DNA of 64,000 nt from JAEUNJ01 sp052035955 (GTDB lineage: Bacteria; Pseudomonadota; Gammaproteobacteria; Burkholderiales; Rhodocyclaceae), in assembly GCA_052035955.1 (NCBI GenBank), contig JBPOHD010000043.1, forward strand, positions 8,581-72,580. Reading direction: 5' to 3'. Below are positions 28,001 through 35,011 of this stretch, one piece after another. The position numbers and the translations under genes are program-made. Position 1 is the stretch's first letter, and the number at the start of each line of letters is the position of its first letter. Under the pieces are notes generated by a model. That model saw only the letters and a program-made list of their open reading frames with translations, was not told the DNA's origin and ran no database searches.

Positions 28001-28017
28001 CGCTCCCCCGGGGAGCG
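28001..28017 (-). other. Hairpin between hscB stop and hscA start
   Basis: CGCTCCCCCGGGGAGCG on the plus strand is self-complementary and lies between the hscB stop and hscA ATG, followed on the coding strand by eight A. The only SD-like bases (GGGGGAG) are inside the stem. It could temper hscA translation, or be an mRNA processing site. It is not a terminator, as no T-run follows on the minus strand. Confidence 0.4.
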
Positions 28018-28560
28018 TCAGGTTTCGACGGCGGCGAGGGCCTCGTCGATTTCGGAGAGGAGTTTCTCCTGGAACATCAGCTGGCGCACGACCTCGGCCG
28101 CCCGCCCGTGGTCGGGGGCCTCGTCCAGGACCCGCTCGAGCTCCGCATATTGCCCCGCCATCTCCCTGCGCAGGCGGCGATGGAGGGCATCCAGTTCGTC
28201 GGCGTCGCCGGCGGTCCGGCCCTCCTCGACCGCTTCCCGCCATTCCATCTGCTGCACGAGGAATTCCATGGGCATGGCCGTGTTGCGCTCGATCTGCGGG
28301 TCGTGGCCGGCCAGCTGCAGCAGGTAGTGGGCGCGCTTGAGCGGGCTCTTCAGGGTCTGGTAGGCCTCGTTGGCCCGGGTCGCCCACTGCATGGCCAGCC
28401 GCTTCTGCTGGTCGGAGAGGTGGGCATGCTTGTCCGGATGGACCCGCGACTGGATCTCGTGGTAGCGCCGCTCCAGGTCCTCCCGGTCCAGGTGCTGGCG
28501 CCGGGGCATCTCCAGGAGGGCGAAGAAGTCCTTCGCCAGGTCGTGGTCGGCGCTGGTCAA
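28018..28560 (-). CDS. hscB: Co-chaperone HscB (J-domain)
   Basis: 180 aa. N-terminal J-domain with the HPD motif (RVHPDKHAHLSDQQKR) that stimulates HscA ATPase, followed by the C-terminal IscU-binding helical bundle. The AYQTLKSPLKRAHYLLQLAG segment is typical. It lies between iscA and hscA. The 115-bp gap to iscA holds a GC-rich stem (CCCTCCCCGCGGGAGGG) that might affect mRNA stability. Confidence 0.94.
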   Translation of the reverse strand: MTSADHDLAKDFFALLEMPRRQHLDREDLERRYHEIQSRVHPDKHAHLSDQQKRLAMQWATRANEAYQTLKSPLKRAHYLLQLAGHDPQIERNTAMPMEFLVQQMEWREAVEEGRTAGDADELDALHRRLRREMAGQYAELERVLDEAPDHGRAAEVVRQLMFQEKLLSEIDEALAAVET

Positions 28561-28675
28561 ATCTCTTGCCCCCCCGCCCCCCGCGCCCCCTCCCCGCGGG
28601 AGGGGGTGACGGTGGTTCGCCGCTGCGCGGCTCCGGTCCCTGGCCGGCGCGCCTTCGGGCGGCCGTGCGGGGCGC

Positions 28676-28999
28676 TCATACGTTGAAGGACTCGCCGCAG
28701 CCGCACTGGTCCTTGACGTTCGGGTTGTTGAACTTGAAGCCCTCGTTCAGGCCTTCCTTGGCGAAGTCCAGTTCCGTGCCGTCGATGTAGGGCAGGCTGC
28801 GCGGGTCCACGAGGACCTTGAGCCCGTGGCTCTCGAACACCATGTCCTCGGGCTCGGCGCTGTCGGCGAACTCCAGCTTGTAGGCCATGCCGGAGCAGCC
28901 GGAGGTCTTCACCCCCAGGCGCACGCCTATACCCTTGCCGCGCTTCTCCAGGAAATTGGCGACGTGCTTCGCCGCCGCTTCGCTCAACGTGACTGCCAT
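28676..28999 (-). CDS. iscA: Iron-sulfur cluster assembly protein IscA
   Basis: 107-aa A-type carrier. Cys35 (TSGCSGMAY), Cys99 and Cys101 (DQCGCGESF) are the three conserved cysteines that hold iron or a cluster. The ATG at 28999 gives the family N-terminus MAVTLSEAAAKHV; an upstream in-frame ATG would add nine atypical residues. It follows iscU by 33 bp. Confidence 0.95.
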   Translation of the reverse strand: MAVTLSEAAAKHVANFLEKRGKGIGVRLGVKTSGCSGMAYKLEFADSAEPEDMVFESHGLKVLVDPRSLPYIDGTELDFAKEGLNEGFKFNNPNVKDQCGCGESFNV

Positions 29000-29032
29000 G
29001 ACTTTCCCCTGAAATGGTTCATGCAAAATGGA

Positions 29033-29416
29033 TCACTCGCCGTGCTTCTTCTTGTAGTCGGCCACGGCCGCCTTGATGGCGTCCTCGGCCAGAATGGAGC
29101 AGTGGATCTTGACCGGCGGCAGCGCCAGTTCCTCGGCGATCTGGGTGTTCCTGATGTCCAGGGCCTGGTCCAGGGTCTTGCCCTTGACCCACTCGGTGAC
29201 CAGGGAGGAGGAGGCGATGGCCGAGCCGCAGCCGTAGGTCTTGAACTTGGCGTCCTCGATGATGCCGTCCTTGCCGACCTTGATCTGCAGCTTCATGACG
29301 TCGCCGCAGGCCGGGGCGCCGACCATGCCGGTGCCGACATCGCCGTCCTCCTTGCCGAAGGAGCCGACGTTGCGGGGGTTCTCGTAATGCTCGATGACTT
29401 TCGTGCTGTAAGACAT
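29033..29416 (-). CDS. iscU: Fe-S cluster scaffold IscU
   Basis: 127-aa scaffold on which IscS-derived sulfur and iron are assembled. Cys37, Asp39, Cys63 and Cys106 are the conserved ligands, and LPPVK (99-103) is the HscA recognition motif. It lies downstream of iscS across a 119-bp gap that contains a CGCCCCC-GATGA-GGGGGCG stem on the mRNA. Typical in length and sequence. Confidence 0.97.
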   Translation of the reverse strand: MSYSTKVIEHYENPRNVGSFGKEDGDVGTGMVGAPACGDVMKLQIKVGKDGIIEDAKFKTYGCGSAIASSSLVTEWVKGKTLDQALDIRNTQIAEELALPPVKIHCSILAEDAIKAAVADYKKKHGE

Positions 29417-29535
29417 GGTTCACCTCTGTCGTATCGTCTCCGCCCCCTCATCGGGGGCGGGGATGGGTTGTTCGTCCGCCCGTCGGGCGCCGCTGCCGGT
29501 CCGCGGCCCGCTGGGCTACCCTCCGTGGACCGCCC

Positions 29536-30750
29536 TCAGTGGGCGGCCCATTGCACCGTGTTGAGGTCGATGCCGTCCTTGTACATCTCCCACAGGGGGG
29601 AGAGCTCGCGCAGCTTGGCGAGTTTCGCATGGAGCAGCCTGACCGTGTAGTCGATCTCCTCCTCGGTGGTGAAGCGGCCGAGGGTGAAGCGGATGGAACT
29701 GTGGGCCAGTTCGTCCGAGCGGCCCAGGGCGCGCAGCACGTAGGAGGGTTCCAGGGAGGCCGAGGTGCAGGCGGAGCCCGAGGACACGGCGATGTCCTTG
29801 ATGGCCATGATCAGGGACTCCCCCTCCACGTAATTGAAGCTCACGTTGAGGTTGTGCGGCACCCGCTGCTCCAGGTCGCCATTGACGTAGGTCTCCTCGA
29901 TGTCCATCAGGCCCTTCAGGAGCTTGTCGCGCAGGAAGCGGATGCGCTCGTTCTCCACCGCCATCTCCTCCCGCGCCAGGCGGAAGGCTTCGCCCATGCC
30001 GACGATCTGGTGGGTGGCCAGGGTGCCGGAGCGCAGCCCCCGCTCGTGGCCGCCCCCGTGCATCTGGGCTTCCAGCCGGATGCGCGGCTTGCGCCGCACG
30101 TAGAGGGCGCCGATGCCTTTCGGCCCATAGGTCTTGTGGGCGCAGAAGGACATCAGGTCCACCTTGAGGCTGGCCAGGTCGATGGGCATCTTGCCGGTGG
30201 CCTGGGCGGCATCGACGTGGAATATCACGCCCTTCCTGCGGCAGACCTCGCCGATGGCCTCCAGCGGCTGGATGACGCCGATCTCGTTATTGACCGCCAT
30301 GACGGAAGCCACCACGGTATCGGGCCGAAGGGCCGCCTCGAACTGCTCGACGGTAACGAGCCCGTTCTCGCCGGGGACCAGGTAGGTGGCCTCGAAACCC
30401 TGGCGCTCCAGTTCCTTCACGGTGTCGAGCACCGCCTTGTGTTCGGTGGCGACGGTGACGATGTGCCTGCCCTTGGTGCCGGCATAGAAATGGGCGGCAC
30501 CCTTGATGGCGAGGTTGTTGGATTCGGTGGCACCCGAGGTCCAGACGATCTCCTTGGGATCGGCGTTGACCAAAGCCGCCACTTCCTCCCGGGCCTCCTC
30601 GACGGCCTTCTCGGCTTCCCAGCCGAAGGGATGGGAACGGGAGGCGGGATTGCCGAACTTCTCCACCAGGTAGGGAATCATCTTTTCCGCGACCCGGGGA
30701 TCCACCGGCGTGGTGGCCGAGTAGTCGAGGTAGATGGGCAGCTTGAGCAT
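29536..30750 (-). CDS. iscS: Cysteine desulfurase IscS
   Basis: PLP enzyme that takes sulfur from cysteine for Fe-S assembly and tRNA thiolation. From the ATG at 30750 (GGAGAA seven bases upstream) it is 404 aa, the same length as E. coli IscS, and opens MLKLPIYLDYSATTPVDPRV. The PLP lysine is in CAHKTYGPKG and the persulfide cysteine in SSGSACTSASLEPSYVL (about 328). This is the canonical IscS; a second, divergent desulfurase gene precedes it in the same operon. Confidence 0.96.
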   Translation of the reverse strand: MLKLPIYLDYSATTPVDPRVAEKMIPYLVEKFGNPASRSHPFGWEAEKAVEEAREEVAALVNADPKEIVWTSGATESNNLAIKGAAHFYAGTKGRHIVTVATEHKAVLDTVKELERQGFEATYLVPGENGLVTVEQFEAALRPDTVVASVMAVNNEIGVIQPLEAIGEVCRRKGVIFHVDAAQATGKMPIDLASLKVDLMSFCAHKTYGPKGIGALYVRRKPRIRLEAQMHGGGHERGLRSGTLATHQIVGMGEAFRLAREEMAVENERIRFLRDKLLKGLMDIEETYVNGDLEQRVPHNLNVSFNYVEGESLIMAIKDIAVSSGSACTSASLEPSYVLRALGRSDELAHSSIRFTLGRFTTEEEIDYTVRLLHAKLAKLRELSPLWEMYKDGIDLNTVQWAAH

Positions 30751-30785
30751 CGTAGGGTTCTCCATGAATCGTTCGTTTGTCCGCC

Positions 30786-31970
30786 TCACGCCATCGTGGC
30801 GACGACGGACAGGTTTTTCAACTGGTCGACCGTGCGCGACAGGGCCCCCAGGAAGGCCCCGACGTCCGCTTCGCCGCTGTCGCCGCCGAGGCTGACCCGC
30901 ACGGCACCGCGGGCGACGCCGGGGGCAACCCCCATGGCCATCAGGACGTGGGAGGGTTCCGGCTTGGCGCTGGCGCAGGCGGCGCCGCTGGCCACCGCAA
31001 AACCCTCGCGGTCCAGGCGGCCGACCAGGGTTTCGCCATCCAGGTCGGGAAGCGAAAAATACACCGTATTGGGCAGGCGCTCGACGCCCCGGCCGAAGAC
31101 CACGGCACCGACCGCCGCCAATCCTTCCTCGAGCCGCCGACGCAGTCCCGTCAGCCGGCTCGCCTCGGATTCCCGGCGGGACACGGCCAGTTCGCAGGCG
31201 ACGCCGAAACCCACGATCGCCGGCACGTTCTCGGTGCCGGACCGCAGCCCCCTCTCCTGGCCGCCGCCGAATATCAACGGTTCCAGGTCGACGCGCTTGT
31301 CCGCCACCAGGGCTCCGGCCCCCTTCGGCCCGCCGATCTTGTGGGCGGACAGGGTCAGGGCGTGGACGCCGGCGCGATTGAGGGCGCGGAAATCGACGGG
31401 AATCCTGCCCATGGCCTGCACCGCATCCGTATGGAACCAGGGCCTGGCGGCACGGGCCGCGTCGGCCAGGGCCGCCACGTCCTGGATCACGCCGGTCTCG
31501 TTGTTGGCCAGCATGACGGAGACGATGCGCGGCTTGCGGCCCATGGCATCGCGGAACCCGGGCAGCGCGACGAGGCCGTCCTCGTCCACCGGCAGTTCCA
31601 GCAGGTCCCAGCCACGCCGGGCGAGGGCCCGCGCCGGTTCCCGGACGCAGGGATGTTCGACCGCCGACACGGCCAGGCTGGGCCTGGCCCCGGCACCGGG
31701 GGCCGGCGCCAGCACCGCCGCCGCGCCGCGCAGGAAGAGGTTGTTCGCCTCCGAGCCGCCGCTGGTGAAGACCACTTCGGTGGGGTGGGCGCCGACGGCC
31801 GCCGCCACCCGGGCCCTGGCCTCGTCCACCGCCCGCCGCGCGTCCCGGCCGTACTCATGGCGGCTCGAGGCATTGCCATAGCGCTGGCCGAGCCAGGGCA
31901 GCATGGCCTCGAGGACCGCCGGGGCCAGGGGCGCCGTGGCGTTGTAGTCCAGGTAGACGGGCGCGAACAC
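30786..31970 (-). CDS. Second cysteine desulfurase (NifS/IscS-like)
   Basis: 394 aa from a GTG start at 31970, 16 bp after iscR. The fold-type I PLP site is intact: Lys211 (LSAHKIGGPKG), and Cys332 in a mobile loop (SGAACASAKPEPSHVL), so it should be an active desulfurase. The sequence differs clearly from the downstream IscS (e.g. PVYLDYNATAPLAP versus PIYLDYSATTPVDP), so it is not a recent copy. The open frame reaches into iscR, so the start is inferred from the N-terminal fold. It may serve a different acceptor from IscS. Confidence 0.85.
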   Translation of the reverse strand: MFAPVYLDYNATAPLAPAVLEAMLPWLGQRYGNASSRHEYGRDARRAVDEARARVAAAVGAHPTEVVFTSGGSEANNLFLRGAAAVLAPAPGAGARPSLAVSAVEHPCVREPARALARRGWDLLELPVDEDGLVALPGFRDAMGRKPRIVSVMLANNETGVIQDVAALADAARAARPWFHTDAVQAMGRIPVDFRALNRAGVHALTLSAHKIGGPKGAGALVADKRVDLEPLIFGGGQERGLRSGTENVPAIVGFGVACELAVSRRESEASRLTGLRRRLEEGLAAVGAVVFGRGVERLPNTVYFSLPDLDGETLVGRLDREGFAVASGAACASAKPEPSHVLMAMGVAPGVARGAVRVSLGGDSGEADVGAFLGALSRTVDQLKNLSVVATMA

Positions 31971-31986
31971 CTGCCGTGGCCGGGAA

Positions 31987-32478
31987 TCAGGCTGCCGAGG
32001 CCACCGCGACCACCTGCACGACGCGAGGACGCCGGCCGGGGATCGACTCCGTGAAGACGGGCGTGGCATCGCCGTTCTGCTGCTCCCGCACCAATTGCTC
32101 CAGGGTCACGGACTTGAGGTAGTCGATGATATGGGCATTGAGGCTGGTCCACAGCTTGTGGGTCATGCAGGGGTTCTCGTCGTGGCAATTGCCCTTGCCG
32201 CCGCAATTGGTGGCATCCAGGGGCTCGTCGACGGCCTGGATGATCTCCGCCACCGAGACCGTGCCCATGGGACGGGCCAGGCAATAGCCGCCTCCGGGTC
32301 CGCGGACGCTGGCCACCAGCTTGTGCCGGCGCAGCTTGCCGAACAACTGCTCCAGGTAGGAAAGGGAGATCCTCTGGCGCTCGCTGATGCCCGCCAGGGT
32401 CACCGGACCGGCGTGTTGACGCAGGGCCAGGTCGATCATCGCCGTCACTGCAAAACGTCCTTTGGTGGTCAGTCTCAT
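31987..32478 (-). CDS. iscR: Fe-S cluster regulator IscR
   Basis: 163-aa Rrf2-family regulator. A winged helix (residues 1-60, MRLTTKGRFAVTAMIDLAL) precedes the cluster loop with Cys92, Cys98, Cys104 and His107, exactly as in E. coli IscR. With a [2Fe-2S] cluster it represses its own operon. A promoter with an IscR-site-like sequence lies 55-83 bp upstream of its start. It leads the isc operon. Confidence 0.96.
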   Translation of the reverse strand: MRLTTKGRFAVTAMIDLALRQHAGPVTLAGISERQRISLSYLEQLFGKLRRHKLVASVRGPGGGYCLARPMGTVSVAEIIQAVDEPLDATNCGGKGNCHDENPCMTHKLWTSLNAHIIDYLKSVTLEQLVREQQNGDATPVFTESIPGRRPRVVQVVAVASAA

Positions 32479-32532
32479 GGGGCACCTCTCTCGTCTGGGG
32501 TTAAGGGAACGAATTCCCGATTGATTTCCTCA

Positions 32533-32565
32533 ACTATAGTGTTCCCAACTAAATTAGTCAACTAT
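32533..32565 (-). promoter_or_regulatory. iscR promoter with IscR type-1-like site
   Basis: On the minus strand TTGACT (32556-32561) and TATAGT (32533-32538) are separated by 17 bp, a near-ideal sigma70 promoter. The sequence ATAGTTGACTAATTTAGT overlapping the -35 matches the left and centre of the type-1 IscR consensus (ATA..YYGACTRWWWYAGT), so autorepression by holo-IscR is expected. The -35 box lies inside the last codons and stop of cysE. Confidence 0.8.
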
Positions 32566-33306
32566 CTTCCCGAGGTATTTCGGATCGAACTTGTCGGCAG
32601 TCGCCAGGTCGTCGGCCAGATGCACGCCGGATCGTTCCAGGAGCCCGATCAGCTTCTCGAGCCGACGGTCCGTCTCCACCGCGTGGTCCAGGAGGCCGTG
32701 GATGGCCATGGCCACCGGATCGTCCTGATCGCGGGTCACGGCGTAGGCGGAAAAGCCCATCTGCTCGGCCTTGGCGACCCGCGCCGGGTCGGCCGCCGCA
32801 TCGACGATCCGGGCGGGAATGCCCACGGCCGTGGCTCCCGGCGGCACGTCGCGAACGACGACGGCATTGGAGCCCACCTTGGCGCCCGGATGGATCGTGA
32901 TCGGACCCAGGACCTTGGCGCCAGCCCCGATCACCACGCCCGGGGCCAGGGTGGGATGGCGCTTGCCCTTGTTCCAGGAGGTGCCCCCGAGGGTGACGCC
33001 GTGGTAAAGGGTGCAGTCGTCGCCGATTTCGGCGGTCTCGCCGATGACCACGCCCATACCATGGTCGATGAACACCCGGCGGCCGATGGTGGCCCCCGGA
33101 TGGATCTCGATGCCCGTCAGCCAGCGGGTGAAATGGGAAGTCGCCCGCCCCATCCACCGCCAGCCCCTCGACCAGAAGCCGTGGGCGAGGCGATGCAGGA
33201 CGAGGGCATGGAGCCCCGGATAGCAGGTGAGGACTTCCCAGGTCGAGCGCGCAGCCGGATCCCGGTCGAAAACGCAGGCCACATCCTCACGCAACCGGGC
33301 GAACAT
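32554..33306 (-). CDS. cysE: Serine O-acetyltransferase
   Basis: 250 aa; makes O-acetylserine for cysteine synthesis. A short N-terminal helical region of the EpsC type is followed by a left-handed beta-helix of hexapeptide repeats (IHPGATIGRRVFIDHGMGVVIGETAEIGDDC) with catalytic His in the DHGMG and HGVTLGG motifs. It sits between trmJ and iscR, so cysteine supply is placed next to cysteine use by the desulfurases. Its 3' end contains the iscR promoter. Confidence 0.93.
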   Translation of the reverse strand: MFARLREDVACVFDRDPAARSTWEVLTCYPGLHALVLHRLAHGFWSRGWRWMGRATSHFTRWLTGIEIHPGATIGRRVFIDHGMGVVIGETAEIGDDCTLYHGVTLGGTSWNKGKRHPTLAPGVVIGAGAKVLGPITIHPGAKVGSNAVVVRDVPPGATAVGIPARIVDAAADPARVAKAEQMGFSAYAVTRDQDDPVAMAIHGLLDHAVETDRRLEKLIGLLERSGVHLADDLATADKFDPKYLGKIVD

Positions 33307-33333
33307 CGACTAACTCCATAAGAAATTAATGAA

Positions 33334-33362
33334 ATGTTAGAAAACCCCGGTTCGCCAGTCAA
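33334..33362 (-). promoter_or_regulatory. Candidate cysE promoter
   Basis: TTGACT (33357-33362) and TAACAT (33334-33339) with 17-bp spacing on the minus strand, 28 bp before the cysE start. The -35 contains the TGA stop of trmJ. This allows cysE expression independent of trmJ. Prediction only. Confidence 0.6.
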
Positions 33363-34132
33363 CTTTTTCTCTTTTCAAGGGCGGCGAGCAGTCCGCGCAG
33401 GATGGCCAGTTCCTCCCGCTCCAGGTTGGCCCGGGCGAAAAGTCGCCGCATCCGGGGCACGAGACGGCCCGGCCTTGCCGGATCGAGAAAACCCGATTCG
33501 AGGGCGGCGCGCTCGAGATGGGCGACCAGTCCCTCGAGATCCTCGTGGCGGACCGGTTCGCCCGCATCCGATATGGTCGGCGGCGGCGACGGGCCTGCCG
33601 CCGCCATGCGAATCTCATAGGCGGCCACCTGCACGGCGGCCGCCAGGTTGAGGGAGGAGCTGGCGTTGTCGGTGGGTATCGGCGACCACTGGGTGCACAG
33701 GGACAGGTCCTCGTTCGACAGGCCGCTGGTCTCGTGCCCGAACACGAAGGCCACCTCGCCCATGGCGGAACGCGCCACGGCCAGGCCGGCGGCCTCGCGA
33801 ACCCACAGGCTGGCGGCGGCCAGTTCCCGCCTCCTGGCCGTCATGGCGACGGAAAATACGGTCCCGGCAAGGGCCTCGGCCAGCGAGTCGCAAGGCAGCG
33901 CGGTCTCGAGGACGTCCCGGGCGCCGGAAGCCATGGCGACGGCCTGGGGGTCGCCGGGCGAACCGACCGGATTGACGAGGAACAGGCGCCGCAGCCCCAT
34001 GGTCTTCATGGCCCGCGCCGCGGCACCGATATTGCCGGGGTGGCTGGGACGCACGAGGACGATCCGCACCCGGTCGAGGGCCGCCATGGCCTGCGGATCG
34101 GGCCCCGCGCTCGGGTTCGCCGGGGGCTTCAT
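33359..34132 (-). CDS. trmJ: tRNA (cytidine/uridine-32-2'-O)-methyltransferase TrmJ
   Basis: 257-aa SPOUT methyltransferase for position 32 of tRNA. Motifs: RIVLVRPSHPGNIGAAARAMKTMG, FVFGHETSGLSNEDL and IPTDNASSSLNLAAAVQV, which form the knotted SAM site; a C-terminal helical extension follows, as in E. coli TrmJ. The ATG at 34132 is chosen because sequence upstream is antisense to suhB. Divergent from suhB and upstream of cysE-iscR, as in many proteobacteria. Confidence 0.93.
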   Translation of the reverse strand: MKPPANPSAGPDPQAMAALDRVRIVLVRPSHPGNIGAAARAMKTMGLRRLFLVNPVGSPGDPQAVAMASGARDVLETALPCDSLAEALAGTVFSVAMTARRRELAAASLWVREAAGLAVARSAMGEVAFVFGHETSGLSNEDLSLCTQWSPIPTDNASSSLNLAAAVQVAAYEIRMAAAGPSPPPTISDAGEPVRHEDLEGLVAHLERAALESGFLDPARPGRLVPRMRRLFARANLEREELAILRGLLAALEKRKS

Positions 34133-34186
34133 ATAGAATTGCGCCTTCGCCGGGTGCCCGCCCGAGCCGCCGCCACTGGATTCCGC

Positions 34187-34990
34187 ATGCATCCCACCCT
34201 GAACATCGCCATCAAGGCCGCCCGCCGCGCCGGCCAGATCATCAATCGCGCCAGCCTCGACCTGGAGCGCGTCAAGGTGGGAGTCAAGCAGCAGAGCGAT
34301 TTCGTCACCGAGGTGGATCGGGCCGCCGAGGCCGCGATCATCGAGATCCTCCGGGAGGCCTACCCGGGGCACGGGATTCTAGCAGAGGAGTCCGGGAGCT
34401 CGGGACCGGCCGGTGGCAGCGAGTACCAGTGGATCATCGATCCCCTCGACGGCACGACGAACTTCATCCACGGCTTTCCGCAGTATGCCGTTTCCATCGC
34501 CCTGGCCCACCGCGGCGCGGTGACCCACGGTGTCGTCTTCGACCCGGGGCGCAACGAACTATTCACCGCCAGCAAGGGCGCCGGCGCCTACCTCAATGAC
34601 AAGCGGCTGCGGGTCTCGAAGCGCACCCGCCTCGACGAGGCGCTGATCGGCACCGGTTTTCCCTACCGGATGTTCGATCACGCGGAGGCCTACATCGCGA
34701 TCTTCCGCGAATTGACGAAACGGACGGCGGGCCTGCGCCGGCCCGGCGCCGCCTCCCTAGACCTGGCCTACGTGGCGGCCGGCCGCCTCGACGGTTTCTG
34801 GGAATTCGGCCTTTCGCCCTGGGACATGGCGGCCGGCACGCTGCTGATCAGCGAAGCGGGAGGTCTGGTCGGCGACCTGACGGGTGAAGCGGACTTCCTG
34901 GCCACGGGCAACATCGTGGCAGGCAGTCCCAAGGTCTTCTCCCAGCTCCTGCAGGTGATCGGCCCCCTGAAGGGAAGCCTGCGGGCATAA
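34187..34990 (+). CDS. suhB: Inositol-1-monophosphatase SuhB
   Basis: 267-aa metal-dependent phosphatase, also an rRNA transcription antitermination factor in E. coli. Motifs: GHGILAEESG, WIIDPLDGTTNFIHGFP and SPWDMAAGTLLISEAGG, with all Mg-binding acidic residues. The ATG at 34187 gives the family N-terminus MHPTLNIAIKAARRAG. Only 54 bp separate it from trmJ; a TATAGA box at 34132-34137 could be its -10. Confidence 0.95.
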   Translation: MHPTLNIAIKAARRAGQIINRASLDLERVKVGVKQQSDFVTEVDRAAEAAIIEILREAYPGHGILAEESGSSGPAGGSEYQWIIDPLDGTTNFIHGFPQYAVSIALAHRGAVTHGVVFDPGRNELFTASKGAGAYLNDKRLRVSKRTRLDEALIGTGFPYRMFDHAEAYIAIFRELTKRTAGLRRPGAASLDLAYVAAGRLDGFWEFGLSPWDMAAGTLLISEAGGLVGDLTGEADFLATGNIVAGSPKVFSQLLQVIGPLKGSLRA

Positions 34991-35011
34991 CCCGCGACGG
35001 TGCCGCCGGCC

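Noticed and set aside
27990..28017. Intrinsic terminator between hscB and hscA
   Set aside because: The homopolymer run is A, not T, on the transcribed strand, so it does not fit termination in the operon direction.
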